A stretch of DNA of 64,000 nucleotides, taken from the NCBI GenBank assembly GCA_033063855.1, contig CP093830.1, positions 2,790,854-2,854,853 of the forward strand, given 5' to 3'. The notes below the pieces were generated by a model. It was not told the origin of the DNA. It searched no databases and saw nothing but the letters and a program-made list of their open reading frames with translations. Position 1 is the stretch's first letter. Each line of letters opens with the position of its first letter. The DNA is from Smittia aterrima (taxonomy: Eukaryota; Arthropoda; Insecta; Diptera; Chironomidae). Positions 32,642 through 45,288 of the stretch are shown one piece after another. Made by a program: the position numbers and the translations under genes.

Positions 32642-34131
32642 ATGGCACAAAGAGAAGTTCCCGAAAATAACGTTCCCCAAAGAGAAGTTCCCGAAAATAA
32701 CGTTCCCCCAAATTACCTTCCTGCTGGTTATCACAGCGATTATGAAAGTGATTACAATGGTGATTCCGATCGTGATAACGATTTCGTAGTGGTTGAAGAA
32801 CAACCAATGGATCGGAAGAAAAGAAATCTTATTGGACACTTGAAAAACAGGAACTTGTCTGCTTTCGCAGCTGAACTCGATAGGGAGCCGAGAGGTTTTG
32901 ACATTGACACGGAAGTTGATGATCATTGGAATCTTTTGTTTCACGCTTGCTATCTCGGCTATAGTGAATTTGTAGATTTCCTTCTCGATCAACGTGGAGC
33001 TGACGCCAATAAGATCATAAATGAAGAGACTCCGCTAATGATCGCTTGCTACGCTCCCGATGCTAATCCCGACCTTGTTTTCCATATTGTCAAGGCTCTC
33101 ACTAAAAAGACAATTAGCATAAATGCAAAAAATCGCAAAGGAACCACTGCTCTCATGAACGCTTCACAACGAGGCTATCTGGACGTGGTTAGACATCTTG
33201 CCCTCATGAACGCCTCTTTAAATATTTCTGATAACGTTGGCCAAAATGCTCTCTTTTATGCAATTATCGGAAAGGACATTCAAGCTTGTAAAATTCTCAT
33301 TAAATCCGGAATCAAATTGGAACCTTGCAATATGTTTGGTGTCGACGTAAAGGAATTTGCTGTCAATGAAGGTTTCGATGAATTTGCTAAGCTGTTTCCA
33401 CCTGAGCCTTACCGCTTTGAAACACCAGCAGAGTATGTGAGCTACAGAACAATTGAATCTCTCGTTCCTGGGATGTCAAGAAACATGTAAGTAAAGTCAC
33501 TCTCATTTCTTGATTCAATTAATAATTTAAATCTCTTTTTTCTAGGCCCGATTATTTCCCGGATCTGGATAAGATGCTTAGAGCTATGGACTGCGAAAAG
33601 TTCATCACAAGTTTTGCTCTTGCCAAAGTTACTCTCGAGGAGTTTCTCTGTATCTCGGATGAACGGCTGAAGGACATTGGCATAAGATTTCCATTCGAAA
33701 GAGCTCGTATCCAATACGGACTTCTCAAGTTCCAAAAAATTAAATGGAGCCGAAAATCTTTGTACATTCCAGAGTTGGAGGGAGAAATGAACGCATTCGA
33801 CATGGCCATGCTGCTCGTTAATCTCTTGCGTCAGCTTATCATAATCAAGTCAAACATTGTCCTCATGAAGCGTCTCCTAAATGAGGAAGATTTGTCAAAG
33901 GCTCATAAATATTTCAACGTAAAACCTCTAAGCGATTTTCAATCAAACTTGAGCACTTTGCAGACTGAAATTAAAGCAATTTTGGATGTCCAGGCTATCA
34001 ATGGAAATCCTCTCAAAACTCCAAAGAAAGGCAAACTCTCCATTCCAAACAAGCTTATCAAATTAGGAATCATCAGCGGTGTCTTCGTCGTTTTCTCCAT
34101 CAACGTCTTCAAATTGTTCATGAAAAAATAA
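32642..34131 (+). CDS. Gasz: ankyrin/SAM protein of the piRNA pathway, GASZ
   Basis: Two exons (32642-33486 and 33546-34131) encode 476 residues. An acidic N-terminus with a 10-residue tandem repeat (REVPENNVPQ / REVPENNVPP) leads to about five ankyrin repeats (about 75-245; NLLFHACYLGYSEFVDFLL, TALMNASQRGYLDVVRHL, NALFYAIIGKDIQACKIL). A SAM domain follows (about 285-345, ending RIQYGLLKFQKIK), then a coiled region and a C-terminal membrane helix (about 455-472, LGIISGVFVVFSINVFKLF). That order is diagnostic of GASZ/ASZ1, a mitochondrial outer-membrane tail-anchored scaffold needed for piRNA maturation in the germline with Armitage and Daedalus. It lies between Bap111 and a mitochondrial carrier on the same strand. 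Confidence 0.92.
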
Positions 34132-34257
34132 CTGAAAATTTAAAGCTAAGCTCCGTGATTTGTGATACTTTCGCTGTGGATCAACTCTCGTTGTTTACAA
34201 ATACATTTTTACGAGTGCTATGATCTCTAAATAAGAAAATAAAAATTTTAGTCCGCC

Positions 34258-35265
34258 ATGGACAATGTTATTCTTGGTGGGTTATCTTCTTCATTCGCCA
34301 CTGTCTTTACCAATCCGCTTGAAGTCATAAAAACACGTTTACAACTTCAGGTTCGTGCATTTGTGATTTAGAGCTTTTTTTCTTTAAAAAAAACTTTGAC
34401 CTTTCAGGGAGAATTGGCGAAAAAGGGAGCAGCTGTCGAGCCTTATAAGAATTTTTTACAAGGATTTGTTCAAATTGCTAAGCATGACGGATATGTAGCT
34501 CTTCAGCGAGGGCTGTCAGCATCGCTTTGCTTTCAATTTGTTCTGAACTCATGCCGGTAAGTGTAAAATATTTTTTAAGATTCAAGCTGAAGTTCCCTTT
34601 TTTGTAGATTAGGAATTTATACGACAGCTTATGAGAGAGGTTGGACGAGAAGTTCGGATGGAACTGTCAGCATATTACGATCTGCTTTCTTTGGAGGTGT
34701 CGGTGGAACAATTGGTCAAGCTCTTGCTTCCCCATTCTTCATGATTCGCAATCAATTACAATCAGCATCAGTTGAAAAGATCGCTGTAGGATATCAGCAT
34801 AAGCACGAAGGTTTTATCGCCGCATTTAGAAAAGTTTACTCCGCTCATGGAATCACAGGACTTTACCGAGGAGTTCTTGTCACTGTTCCGCGAGGAATGA
34901 TGGGATCTGGAACTCAAATCGCGACTTTTGGTGCTACGAAAGATTATTTACAACGACACTATCCAAATCTCGATGAAACATTGACTTCATTTATTAGCGG
35001 AGCTACGGCTGGAACGACAATGTCTATCGCAATGAACCCAGCCGATGTCATCAGCACGCGATTGTACAATCAAGGAGTCTCGGCGAGTGGAAAAGGAATG
35101 TATTACAGCGGCGTGATAGACTGTTTCTTGAAGATATTGAAAGCAGAAGGTGTCGCTGGCTTCTACAAAGGCTTCTGGCCACATTACATAAGAATTGGAC
35201 CGCACTCAGCACTCGTTTTGCTATTCTTCGATGAACTCAAACTCTTCAAGCAAAAGATCAGTTAA
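34258..35265 (+). CDS. mitochondrial carrier, SLC25A34/35-like
   Basis: Three exons (34258-34350, 34408-34556, 34608-35265) encode 299 residues, the normal size for a carrier. Three ~100-residue repeats are visible, each with a PX[DE]XX[KR] signature: NPLEVIKTRLQLQ in repeat 1, SPFFMIRNQLQ in repeat 2 (modified) and NPADVISTRLYNQ in repeat 3. Each is followed by a glycine-rich helix pair (GLYRG, GFYKGFWPHYIRIGPHS). The start MDNVILGGLSSSFATVFTNP and overall pattern resemble SLC25A35/34, proposed oxaloacetate-type carriers of the inner membrane; the transported substrate is not established by the sequence. It starts 126 bases after the Gasz stop. Confidence 0.92.
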
Positions 35266-35429
35266 ACCAAAATTAGTTTTAATAGAAGAATTCTATTTTA
35301 TTTTATTTCCAATAAATGTCTTTAGCGAACAAAACAATTTTTTAGTGAACAAATTACATCCTTTTGCTCTTTTCTGGTTGAGGGTAAGGTTAGAATATTT
35401 CGTTCGACTCAGAAATGTTTTAGCGAAAT

Positions 35430-35535
35430 ATGATTCAGTTTTAGCGAAATACTCATGCAGTTCATAGTTCAGTCGTTTCTTCGACGAACGCAGTTTTACG
35501 AGAACTTGGGTTCGAATCCCAATGCAATTGAAGTA
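35430..35535 (+). repeat. tRNA-like fragment with box B (possible SINE remnant)
   Basis: The string gggttcgaatccc (35,508-35,520) is an exact tRNA T-arm/box B sequence. The preceding ttcatagttcagtcgttt could be a worn D-arm/box A, but acceptor and anticodon stems do not pair, so this is not a working tRNA. Confidence 0.35.
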
Positions 35536-35699
35536 AATCTCCAATATAGTTCGTTCTAATTTTTTAGTTTTCATCTTTTTTTATTTTATAGAAGTTTTTC
35601 CTTGATTTGGAAAGTTTTTAAATCACACATGATCTGAAAAATAAAACTGAAATAAATTTTTGAATATAGAATCTAATTCTGTTTAAGCGAAACTGTTGT

Positions 35700-35790
35700 A
35701 AAGTTGTTTGTGACTTAGTTGGCTAGTTGAGAAACATAGACTCACCAAGAGCTAGGGTTCGAATCCCAATAAAATTTAGAGCATGTCTGT
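35700..35790 (+). repeat. second tRNA-like fragment with box B
   Basis: gggttcgaatccc recurs at 35,755-35,767, about 45 bases after a D-arm-like ttagttggctagttgag. As in the first copy the stems do not close. Two such elements within 250 bases suggest tRNA-derived SINE relics rather than genes. Confidence 0.35.
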
Positions 35791-35997
35791 GATGTTGTTG
35801 AAAAATTTTTTGATTGACCAAAACTCTTTTTTTTATTTATTTTTCTTTATTAACTCGTTATGATAAGTTAAGAACAAAATTGGAACTTTTATAATGAGAC
35901 TAAAGCTTAAGCCATTCCTTTGAGTAAAACTAAATGAGTAAAAATGATAAAAATTCCCAAATGTTCTTCGGAATAACACAGATAACGAAAGAATCAT

Positions 35998-38900
35998 CTA
36001 AAGCAGTGGCAGGATCAACATTGTGAACATTCTGTAGAGGAAATAGATTGCGAAACCTTGGAATGTGAAAACTGTTGCGTAATGCAAAAATTTAAGTCTG
36101 AAAAATAAGATTTTTGTTATCGCAACTCGTGACTCAATAAACATTTCAATATTTACTTTTGGAAGCGTTTCTTAGCTTCTGGGATGTTCTTCGGATCCTC
36201 TTTCATTAGATAAGTTCTGATGCCGTACATGCTGTTCTTAATGAATATCGGCCAATCAACAGCTTCCATATCGAAGTAGAAAAGATCTTTGTCTCTGTCG
36301 TCAAGATTGTTCCAAAGATTCTGTAAAATCAATTAATTAAGGTTTGAAGGTTTTTTCAATTAATTGCTCCAATTATTTACCTTCACGTTGTCGTTGTCGA
36401 ACTTCCAAGTGCGATTTGTAAAGTATCCAAGAACTGTAATGAATGAAAATTAATTACATTCAAGATTGTTACTAAAATATTTCAATTAGACTCTACCATC
36501 ACAGAGTTTGTGAATCTTTCGATATGTGTCGAGCAATTTTGGTTTCTTTCCGCAAACAAACAAACCCAAGTCGACGATAACTGCCGGCATGAAGTGGTAA
36601 AGGAATGTGAGGATGGTGACGAGCGTCTTTGAGTTGGACATTGTGAAGGTGTAATACCAAGCGGTTTTCATGAGTGGAACTTGTTCGCCATAGAGCGAAG
36701 CTAGATCAGTGTAAGTCTTCCAAGTCATTGGGTTCTTCGGTGATGTCACATAGTTGTAAACTGGAGGCTCTTCGTATGATCTTGTTCCGATATCGTAGCC
36801 GCTGGCAATCATTGAATTAACACACAAGTCTACAGGAACAAGTTCGGCATTGTTTTCTTTCTTGATATGAAGAACACGTAGAAGACCCGCAGCGACTCCA
36901 ACGATGATTCCAGTTGGTCCGTACATGTTGTCGATCCAACCTTTCAATGGTTCCCTGTAAGTTGGGATTACAATAGCTGGACGAAAGACTGCAACTGGAA
37001 GTCCCTTCGAGTGAGTTTTGACGATATCTTCGGCTAATGCTTTTGTGTAAGCGTAAGTGTTTGGCCATGTCTTGATCAATCTGAAAGTCAATCATTTATA
37101 AAACTAGTCGAGACGTTTCTTTAAATTTTAACTTACTCAGGCGTCAATGAGTCTAAAGTTTTATCATCTAAAGCTTCTCCCAATTTAATTGAATTATCTC
37201 CAGTCAAAGCTGTCTTATAAAACTTTTCCTCAATAGCAATTTGATTGCAGTTAGCGTACGCAGTTGACACATGAACGACAGCCTGCAAAACAAATCACAC
37301 ATATCTTGAAACAAACGTTCTTTTTTCTATAATTTGTTGTTTCCAAGAGAAAAATCCCCCGACTCATTTCACGAAACGACGTCATAAGAGACACGAGCGA
37401 GTTATTTGGATAAAGATTAATTAAAGTGATTGACAGCCCACCTTTAGCTTTTCCATCTCCTTGGCTAACGTCAATATTGCTTTTGTTGCACCAACATTAA
37501 TCGCCAGTGCAAGCTTCAACTTCTCATCGAATCTGAAATGAAAAAGAAAATTCGGGTTCGTCGCTTAAGTCTTTTAAAATGATTGATGATCGTACCTAAC
37601 GGTCGCTGCGACGTGGAAGATGATATTGACTTGCTTCAGTAGAACAGCACGTTCACTCGGCTCAATGCCTAACCCCGGAAGCGTGCAATCGCCGTTGATG
37701 GCGAAGATTTTGTGACGAAACTTGGGATCTTCTTTTTTGAGTTGATCGAAAACCTTTAAATATTTTCTATCAGCCACAAAATTGATTCGTCAAATCATTT
37801 ATTTTCTTACCGGGTCGTCAAATATTTTACCAATTCTAGTGTGAATATCATCATTCTTCTTGCTTCTTATTAGAATGTAAATACTTTCGACATCGCACGT
37901 ACGTAAAAGCTTCTCGATGAGAACTGTGAATTTAAAGAAGAAATCAATTAGTAACAGAGACACTCACTCGACTGTTGTAGACCAAAATGTCTTGTTTAAT
38001 TATTAATGCGTGGCTTCATTTTTAATTCAAACGAGCGGGAAACTCTGCATGAGAATTTTATTCATATCTCCTTCAATGACCTCAACCTCTCATGAGTTAC
38101 GCAGTCTCTTAAGCCAAAAAATGAAACGAGGCACGACAACATTCTAAACACAGAACCAACAATGATTGTTGTTTGGCTGTGTAGAATTATTCTGTGTTCA
38201 AGTGAAGTTTGAACTTATAAAACCTAAAGAGATTTTGGTTTTTTTTTGTTTCTTAGATTCGTAACTTGTTAGCGCTTTTTCATGCCCAAAGCAAAATCCA
38301 TTAGATTCTCTGACGTCACAGACACTCTTCTTTCTAAGAAGTTCTTAGTCAAAAGTGCTGCTGATGACGCGGATAAAGACTCTTTCAAGGGTCATTAACG
38401 TTCTAATGATTTAGCAAATAAAAATATTTTTTTTTGCAATTACAAATATTGAGAACTAATATTTGCTTTTGTTTAATAATTTATTTCAAGAGCGAGACTC
38501 TCATAGACTGCGAGTAAAAGCCAATAGAATCCAGACTTCGCCTTCAAACTGAAATTGATTCACATTGCGAAGTCTATAAAGTGTATTTGTATGGAGAAAA
38601 AATCAAGTTCAAAGTCAAGCACTCGCTTAACAGCTGCTCTGTCCATGTGTACAACGAATTTTAACATCTAACGGTTGTCAACTCTTATTCAATCTTATTT
38701 TATGTTGAACTTGAAGAAAATTCGAGAACTTCATGATTTAGTCAACAAATCATGGAGATGATTGACGGGTCTGTGTCTTGCCGCAGCTTCACGCTTCTCA
38801 TTTAGTTATTTGAGTCACGTAGATTTGTCTTTGTTTCTTTGGTCGAGATCTCAAAGTTTACTTAACATCGTTTCATATTTGGAAGATGAATTTAATTTGT

Positions 38901-39439
38901 GATTTAATAGACCGATTCTCATTTCAAGGCCGCTAAGAGTGAAAAATCACGACTCGATTATAAATGAAGTTTGTTTGCTTTCAATTATGACCGAGATGAT
39001 GGCATCATCTTAAGTGGTAAACTCAGTAAGACGATGAATATGAATTATCAAGATGATAACTCACTTTTGCCTAAGAATCCAGTGCCTCCTGTGATGAAAA
39101 CGTGCTTCTTAGTGTAGAACTGCTGGATTGGTGAGAAAGATCCTACGAAAAGAGAAAAATAATTTTAAGAGGAAATGAATTTTAATGAGTTCGAGGAGTC
39201 AGACTTAATTATCTTTCGAGATATTCACTTGAGGGTTGCAAGTTCCTTGCTAATTAGTTTCTCAAGAAAACAAATTTGTCTAAAAATCTCAAAGCAATTT
39301 GCAAATTCTATTTGATCATATAATGATGAATAATTATTTTGTGTGATTTCGCGAAGTTTCTTATTAAATAATCTTTAAAAAACTCACCATTGTGCAGCTG
39401 CTCTTGTGAATTAATTATTGTGTCTTGTAGCGGAGCCAT
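35998..39439 (-). CDS. fatty acyl-CoA reductase (alcohol-forming)
   Basis: Ten exons (39439-39388, 39142-39065, 37923-37811, 37753-37596, 37532-37442, 37282-37137, 37080-36497, 36433-36381, 36320-36157, 36097-35998) encode 512 residues. The enzyme reduces fatty acyl-CoA to fatty alcohol with NADPH, for wax, cuticular hydrocarbon or tracheal lipid synthesis at the ER or peroxisome. Seen: an NADPH-binding loop FITGGTGFLGK (about 30-40), IFHVAATVRFDE, VHVSTAYANC, the catalytic YxxxK as YAYTK, RPAIV, PVDLCVNSM, then the C-terminal FAR_C domain (YFTNRTWKFDND ... DWPIFIKNSMYGIRTYLMKE) and a C-terminal membrane helix. The exon 4 acceptor (ttaaag) lacks a good pyrimidine tract, but the join gives FDDPVFDQLKKED as expected. 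Intron 2 is 1.1 kb. Confidence 0.94.
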
Positions 39440-42400
39440 TTCGTTTTCTTTTTAGCCCTAACACGCACTATCTAAAATAAATCAAAACAGGAACACTTGA
39501 ATAAGCTTCCGGGTCGTAGAAAGATTCGTGCCATTCAAACTTTGTTCAATTGATTGATGACGAAAATACAATTTACTTGCAGTTATGTCGAAAGATTTAA
39601 TGAAGGAGATGCAATTCAGAGAACAATGTAACCAGATTGTATGACTTGTTAGATCTCTCATCGAAGCCTGAGACATAAACTATTCAGCTCGGTCATTATC
39701 TTTAATTTTTTTAATGAAAAAGGAAAAACTTTTCCTTGTCAATTAGTGGTTGGATTAAGTTTCTTAAGCTCTCCGCTGTCCAACCACAAAAAAACCTTCA
39801 ACATAAAATCAAAAGAAATGTCATCTCAAAGTTACTCAATACACAAGAAAAATGATCTTCCCACTTGAACTTATCATTTTGCTTAATTGTGTACCAGCTG
39901 ACTGAGGTCACCAAAATATTCGGCAAACAAATAACTAAAAATGATGAAGCACTCTTTGCGGATTGACTTATGAAGTAAATACGAGATAGGATTACGCAAA
40001 TGTATTTATCCTTCTGAAGTAATCGTGCTTAACAAATTCTCATTCTGTTTCGCAAAGATTTGGTTTGTCCCGGAAATAAATTAAAAATTTCCCATAACAA
40101 TTACGCAAGACGACGATGTTCTGCAGCTCTCACTGTCACAACTTATGTGAGAAACATTGAACATGATACTTACGGAACTGTTCATTTCATTGAATTAATT
40201 GCTCGATACAGAAAAGTTCAAATCTTATCTTTAAAACTTCTAACTTATCTGCCAATTTATCTTCGCTAAGCTTTGATCAAGTCTTTTGTTGAGTAGATAG
40301 CTGTAGCTGATTCTCATAATTACGTTTAGTTTTAAAAGATTTGGCTTTGAAATAGTTGCAAAAAAATATGTTTACTTCAGTTTTGTCGATCGTTTAAAGC
40401 AACCGAGACATTCGAGAGTTTCCTGACCTTGAATGAGCGTTTTTAGTTGAAAATTATTGTTTTCGATATTTGAAGCTTGACCTTGTTCAAGATAGTCTCT
40501 CATCGGTTCCTTCTTAATATTAAATTAAAGCTCGACAAGTGGTGGACAATCATTTGAAGAACTTAAAATACTTAAAAATGATCTTTCGACTACAATGAGC
40601 TAATTTAAATCGAACAGGTATTTTACATAATTAAGCAATTTAAACAATTGTTCTAATCAACTGATTTATTGCGAAAGTCTGATGAGAATTTCAAATAAAA
40701 TTCTTTCCTGATGAATTCGAAAGCAAAGTTAATTGCATTTTATTTAATTTTTCTTAGCACTTATCACGCAAGTGCACAACTAAATGCGTAAATTATCTTG
40801 TGAACTAGAAACGTCGCGAAAGCATTTAACTCATTGACCGGAGTTTGTATCTTGAAATATTTAATTAGACAATTTTTAGTTAGTTTCACCAGATTATTTA
40901 TTAATCGATCGTTACGCAAATAATATTTTAATGAAAAACGTGACGACAATTAAGTTCTAAGATAGGAAAAATACGAAAATTGCATCAATGAATCACAAAA
41001 GTTTTATTCACCTTTGATGCATCGAGTTACTCAACTTGATCACGTAATTTTGTTTCGAACACGTAATCGATTCTGGGTAGAAAACTAATGCAAAATTAGT
41101 CGATTCAGTCCATGAATCTTCTTTACATTCCGGATTTACACAAATAGAGACACTCTTGAAAGAGATGATCGAACTTGTGTCACCTTTTTTCTTCTTTGTT
41201 TAGACAAATGGTTAGCACCTTAAGCCGATAATCGTTCATTAAGAAATTTCTTTGAAGACTAAACTTGCACTTTTATGATGAAACAGTAAACCTCAACGCA
41301 CGCCTATCGATTTGTTCCGATAGTTTATCAAATCGCACTTTGCATTTCGATTTCAGTTTTTGCGTAAATCGAAAGATTGTGCAACGTATCGATGTGGCCA
41401 GTAAGTGAATTTTGTATTCAAGTCACATTCAAGTTCCAAATCATTTTTCACTTCAACAATCGCAGCCCAATATCGAAGCTTAACAGTTTTAATTTGTTCA
41501 TTGATCGAGAAGCTAAGGCGAATATCAAACAGCGGTGAATCAATTGACACATAAACCGTAATAAGCTTATTCCGAATTTGGCCGCATAAATCTCGATGAG
41601 GTCAATAATTTCACTTGAAGACGTTGGTGGTCAGTCAAGTGCATTTAACTATGTTTGCTCACAACCTTCGCGAACTATTTGAACGACCCACGTTAAACTC
41701 TCTTTACAAAAATCGCTAAAGTCCTTAAATGAGCCTTCGAATAATTACGCAATTGTTTGATTACACATTCCGAATTCGATAGAAGTCTCCGTCAGCATCA
41801 CAAAATGTTAATTTCTTATGTTGACTTTACTCGTCATTAAACAAACAAAAATGAATGACACGAAAATATTTAAATCGCAACACTTGAACTTGAAAACAAT
41901 TGAAAATTTAATTTACCCAAAAATCTTTTGACTTTTTAAATCTTTAACTTGTTAAATTGAAATATTATTTTTTTCTTGAACTTCAACTCGTGATAACTTA
42001 ACAGCGCAACGGACAAAATCAAACTAAAATTCAAGCAGCGTTTCACATATTTTTATAACTTAACTGAGCTGAAGATGTGAGCGAATATTTTTTGACGTCA
42101 CGGATCAGAGATTGCAATCGTCGAACAATTTTAACACTTCGTGAGTTGTATGTTACTTTAAAGCTTCGTTTTAGATCCCTGAGTGAGTTTAAGAAATGAT
42201 TTTTGAGAGAGAACATGCGAGAGCAGATTTGAGCATTTTCCCATGAAATGGAAAATTTGTATCATCGCTTTGATCAAAGCGAGAAAAAATATTCTAACAA
42301 CTGCGTCCTTAAGAACAAATTTGTTTAAAAAATTAAAAAAGAATTTTCAATTGTAAGTTTCACTTGATCGATGAGAAATTATTTGTTATTAAACTGCGCA

Positions 42401-43008
42401 TGCTTGGACCAAATGATGACGCACGTGGCGATCGAAGGTGAACCACACATTACCAAAAAAAAAAGTTCATTTGCTGAATTCTTAAGTTTTTTTTTTCGGC
42501 ATGACCAGCAAAAAAAAATTCAATGCGGAAACATTACACCTTGATCGGAACAATGAGGGAAGAGTTCATTAGCAAGAGTCTTCTTAAACTGATAGGCCAA
42601 GGAAGGAAATTTTCGCAATAGCTATTTCCTTAGTTTCAAGGCAAAGCAGAGCAATTGTCAATGAATCATTGACTCAGAATAAATACAAAAACAGTTTTGA
42701 TATAAAAAACAATTTTTATTCCGTTCGATTAAAGATTTCAACAAATGTAAGACACATTACGAATTTATTTGTTTATATTTAGGCAACTGCTCGTGGGTCG
42801 GTCTTAAGAATATTCTTAAAACAAGTTTGCAAGTTTCGTTGTTACAGTTAAAACTGTTTGAATTAATTCTAAACTTTTGATTATTTCTTTATAAAATCAT
42901 TATTTGCCTTTACTTTCAGTAACTTACAGAAAATAAAAGATGTCTTTTAGTTTTGTGCGTTAATTTCGAGTAAAAAAAATTCGAATAGTTTAGTTTTTTT
43001 TTGGTAAG
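39440..43008. other. 3.5 kb gene-free spacer
   Basis: The left end is the promoter side of the FAR gene and the right end the 3' flank of the sugar transporter. In between I find only short frames without recognisable content, AT-rich sequence and homopolymer runs (about 42,450-42,520). Regulatory sequence is possible but I cannot point to a specific site. Confidence 0.4.
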
Positions 43009-45026
43009 TTAAAATCCGTTGATTGGTGTGCCTTTATTTTCCAGAGGTCGAGATCTGAATCCATCAGCAACTTTTTGTGATATTTCTGTTGTGTCTTTGC
43101 CTCTCGTCTCTGGCATGTAGATCTTGAGAAGCATCGCCAATAAAATACAAACGCTAGCGAAGATCAGGAAGACTGAAGCGCCCATAGCTTTTTGAAGAGT
43201 GGGAAACGTCATTCCGACTAAGAAATTACAAAACCACGAAGCCATTGATCCCATTGACATTGCGACTGGACGAGGACCCACTTCGAAAAGCTCTGTACAA
43301 ATAATTAATTTAAATTTATTCAAGTCGCATTATTCACTTTTGCTTACCGCTTCCACAGAAGAAGGGAATTGGACCGAGACCAATTTGATACACGAAAATG
43401 TAACATAAAAGAGCAACGACGCACATGGCCGGCAGAATCGATGAACTCTCCTATTGAAGAAATAAAAGTAAAAGTGATTCATTTACAAGTTTATGAGTGA
43501 CTTACAGCGAAACCATAAAACACGCTTAGGAGAAGCAGAAACACAGCGCAACCGCAACACGACGTTAGCATTAACGGTCTTCTATTGATTCTTTCCATGA
43601 GAACGGGACTGAAAAAGCTTACGAACAAGTTAAGGCAGCCAGCTGCCAAATTTGCCCATTTTGCATTGACTGAGCTGAAGCCAATTGATTCAAAAATGGA
43701 AACTGAGTAATAAAAGACCTAAAATCATTTTTCATTATTATTTCGTTGAATTGTTATTGAAATATTTTACCGCATTGATGCCTGAGAGTTGTTGACCTCC
43801 TTGCATTGCACAAACAAGAACCAAAGGAAGCAAAAGCTTGGGATCACAAAGAACTTGCCACACTCCTTGTTTCTCTTCTATCGAATCATTAGACGGCTCC
43901 ATCGTCTCAAATTCTTCCAGTGCCATGTCATGATTATCACACAATTTTTTCAATTCCCTCATCGCTCCAGAGCGGTCACTTGCTATAGAACATAAATATT
44001 TCGGACTTTCAGGGAAAAGTCGATAAGGCAGTGTACACAGAATCAGGAAGACGAGTTGAAAGCTTAGAGAGTAGTGCCATAAGTCTTTGGTTCCGAAAAC
44101 TTCTTGTAGACTAAAGATTTGTCCAACAACGACTCCGCCTGTGATTCCCATTGAGCAAAACACTCCTAGTGTTCCTCTAAGATTTAAAGGCGCAATCTCA
44201 GATAGATACATGGGCAAGCAAGTCGTCGTTATCCCTGAAGCTAGTCCAACGAGGATTCGTCCAATTATTAGAAGTTCTACTGAAGACAACGCTCGGCAAA
44301 ATTGGAAAGCTAGAGATCCAAGGATGAAGAGAATTACGCAAACGAGATAAGACCCTTTTCTAAAAAGATATCAATAATAATGAGTCAGAGATTATAAATC
44401 ACGTGAAATTGTGAATTACCTTCCAATCCTATCAGCTACAAAAGAACCGCCAAACGATCCGACAGCTCCTCCAACTAGGAACATTGAAACGATGAACGAC
44501 CAAAGCAACTCGATTCCTGAGTCTGACAGCACGACATTGTAATTGTTATAAATTGTTTCATTTGCCCATTCTTTGATGTATTGAGATGGAGCATTGATAA
44601 CTCCTATGTTGTATCCCGCAACGTTTGCACTTCCTAATGCAGTACAGACCCCAGTCAATAACAACAATTTATTCCAGCCTCGTGTCTAAAAGCAAAGGAA
44701 GCAATAATTGATAAGAAATAGCTCGTAATTAGATGGGTCAGTGGAGATGATCGGAAAGCAATTATTATCTGTCGCGAGATTACACGAGGACCAGAGAGGA
44801 AACATTTAATTATTCTCATCACAAGAGTGCACACGACTTGCATTTCTTGGCATTTGTTCAAAGAAAATCAAACGACAACAAAGCGGAACTTGAGTAAGAA
44901 GTAAATGGAAGGCGATGAATCATTTTAAGACTCGTTGTTCATTCATAAAGAACTTTTGTATTGCAATTACACTCTCACCTTTCTATGTAAACTTTGAGAA
45001 TAAGGTGATTTGTCAATATTTGCCAT
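43009..45026 (-). CDS. GLUT-type (SLC2) facilitative sugar transporter
   Basis: Six exons (45026-44979, 44685-44420, 44359-43771, 43718-43506, 43450-43348, 43292-43009) encode 500 residues with twelve membrane helices of the major facilitator superfamily. SLC2 landmarks are GYNIGVINAPSQYIKEW in helix 1, DRIGRKGS between helices 2 and 3, GRILVGLASGITT, YLSEIAPLNLRGTLG, PESPKYL in the middle loop, GQQLSGINAVFYYS in helix 7, GLGPIPFFCGSELF and the C-terminal PETRGK. QQLSGIN with PIPFF is typical of the class I-like glucose transporters. It probably moves hexoses across the plasma membrane; the precise substrate is not shown. It is head-to-head with a SWEET gene. Confidence 0.94.
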
Positions 45027-45288
45027 CTCTTCACTAGTTCTCGTTCAAATCATTCACGCTCGCGACTATTCTTTTATTCTCAATCTAACACTTTCGCTAA
45101 ATTTTATTAATCAATTAACATTGAGAATGAGTTAACAACCGAGTGAGGCACACAGATTGCCGAAAAAGACGTGGGACGAATTTATTTTGAAGAAATTTAA
45201 ATCAGAATGATCGTTTGAACGCTTTCAATTTATTCAGACGCTTTCAGTATTCAAAAGTAAACAAAGCTTCAAATGCGAAATTTAAAAA
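45027..45288. promoter_or_regulatory. shared head-to-head promoter of GLUT and SWEET genes
   Basis: Only 262 bases separate the two start codons. The interval contains a short inverted pair, ttattctcaat (about 45,073) and attgagaatga (about 45,121), which could be a paired regulator site or chance. No TATA box was recognised. Confidence 0.55.

Larger units (their letters stand above)
35266..35997. other. spacer with tRNA-like fragments
   Basis: No protein gene is seen. Two tRNA box-B-like motifs occur at 35,508-35,520 and 35,755-35,767, and short ttagcgaa-type strings recur through the interval, suggesting old SINE-like material. The right end is the FAR 3' flank. Confidence 0.45.

Noticed and set aside
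35430..35790. Functional tRNA genes
   Set aside because: Box B is exact, but acceptor and anticodon stems do not pair and no proper anticodon loop forms.
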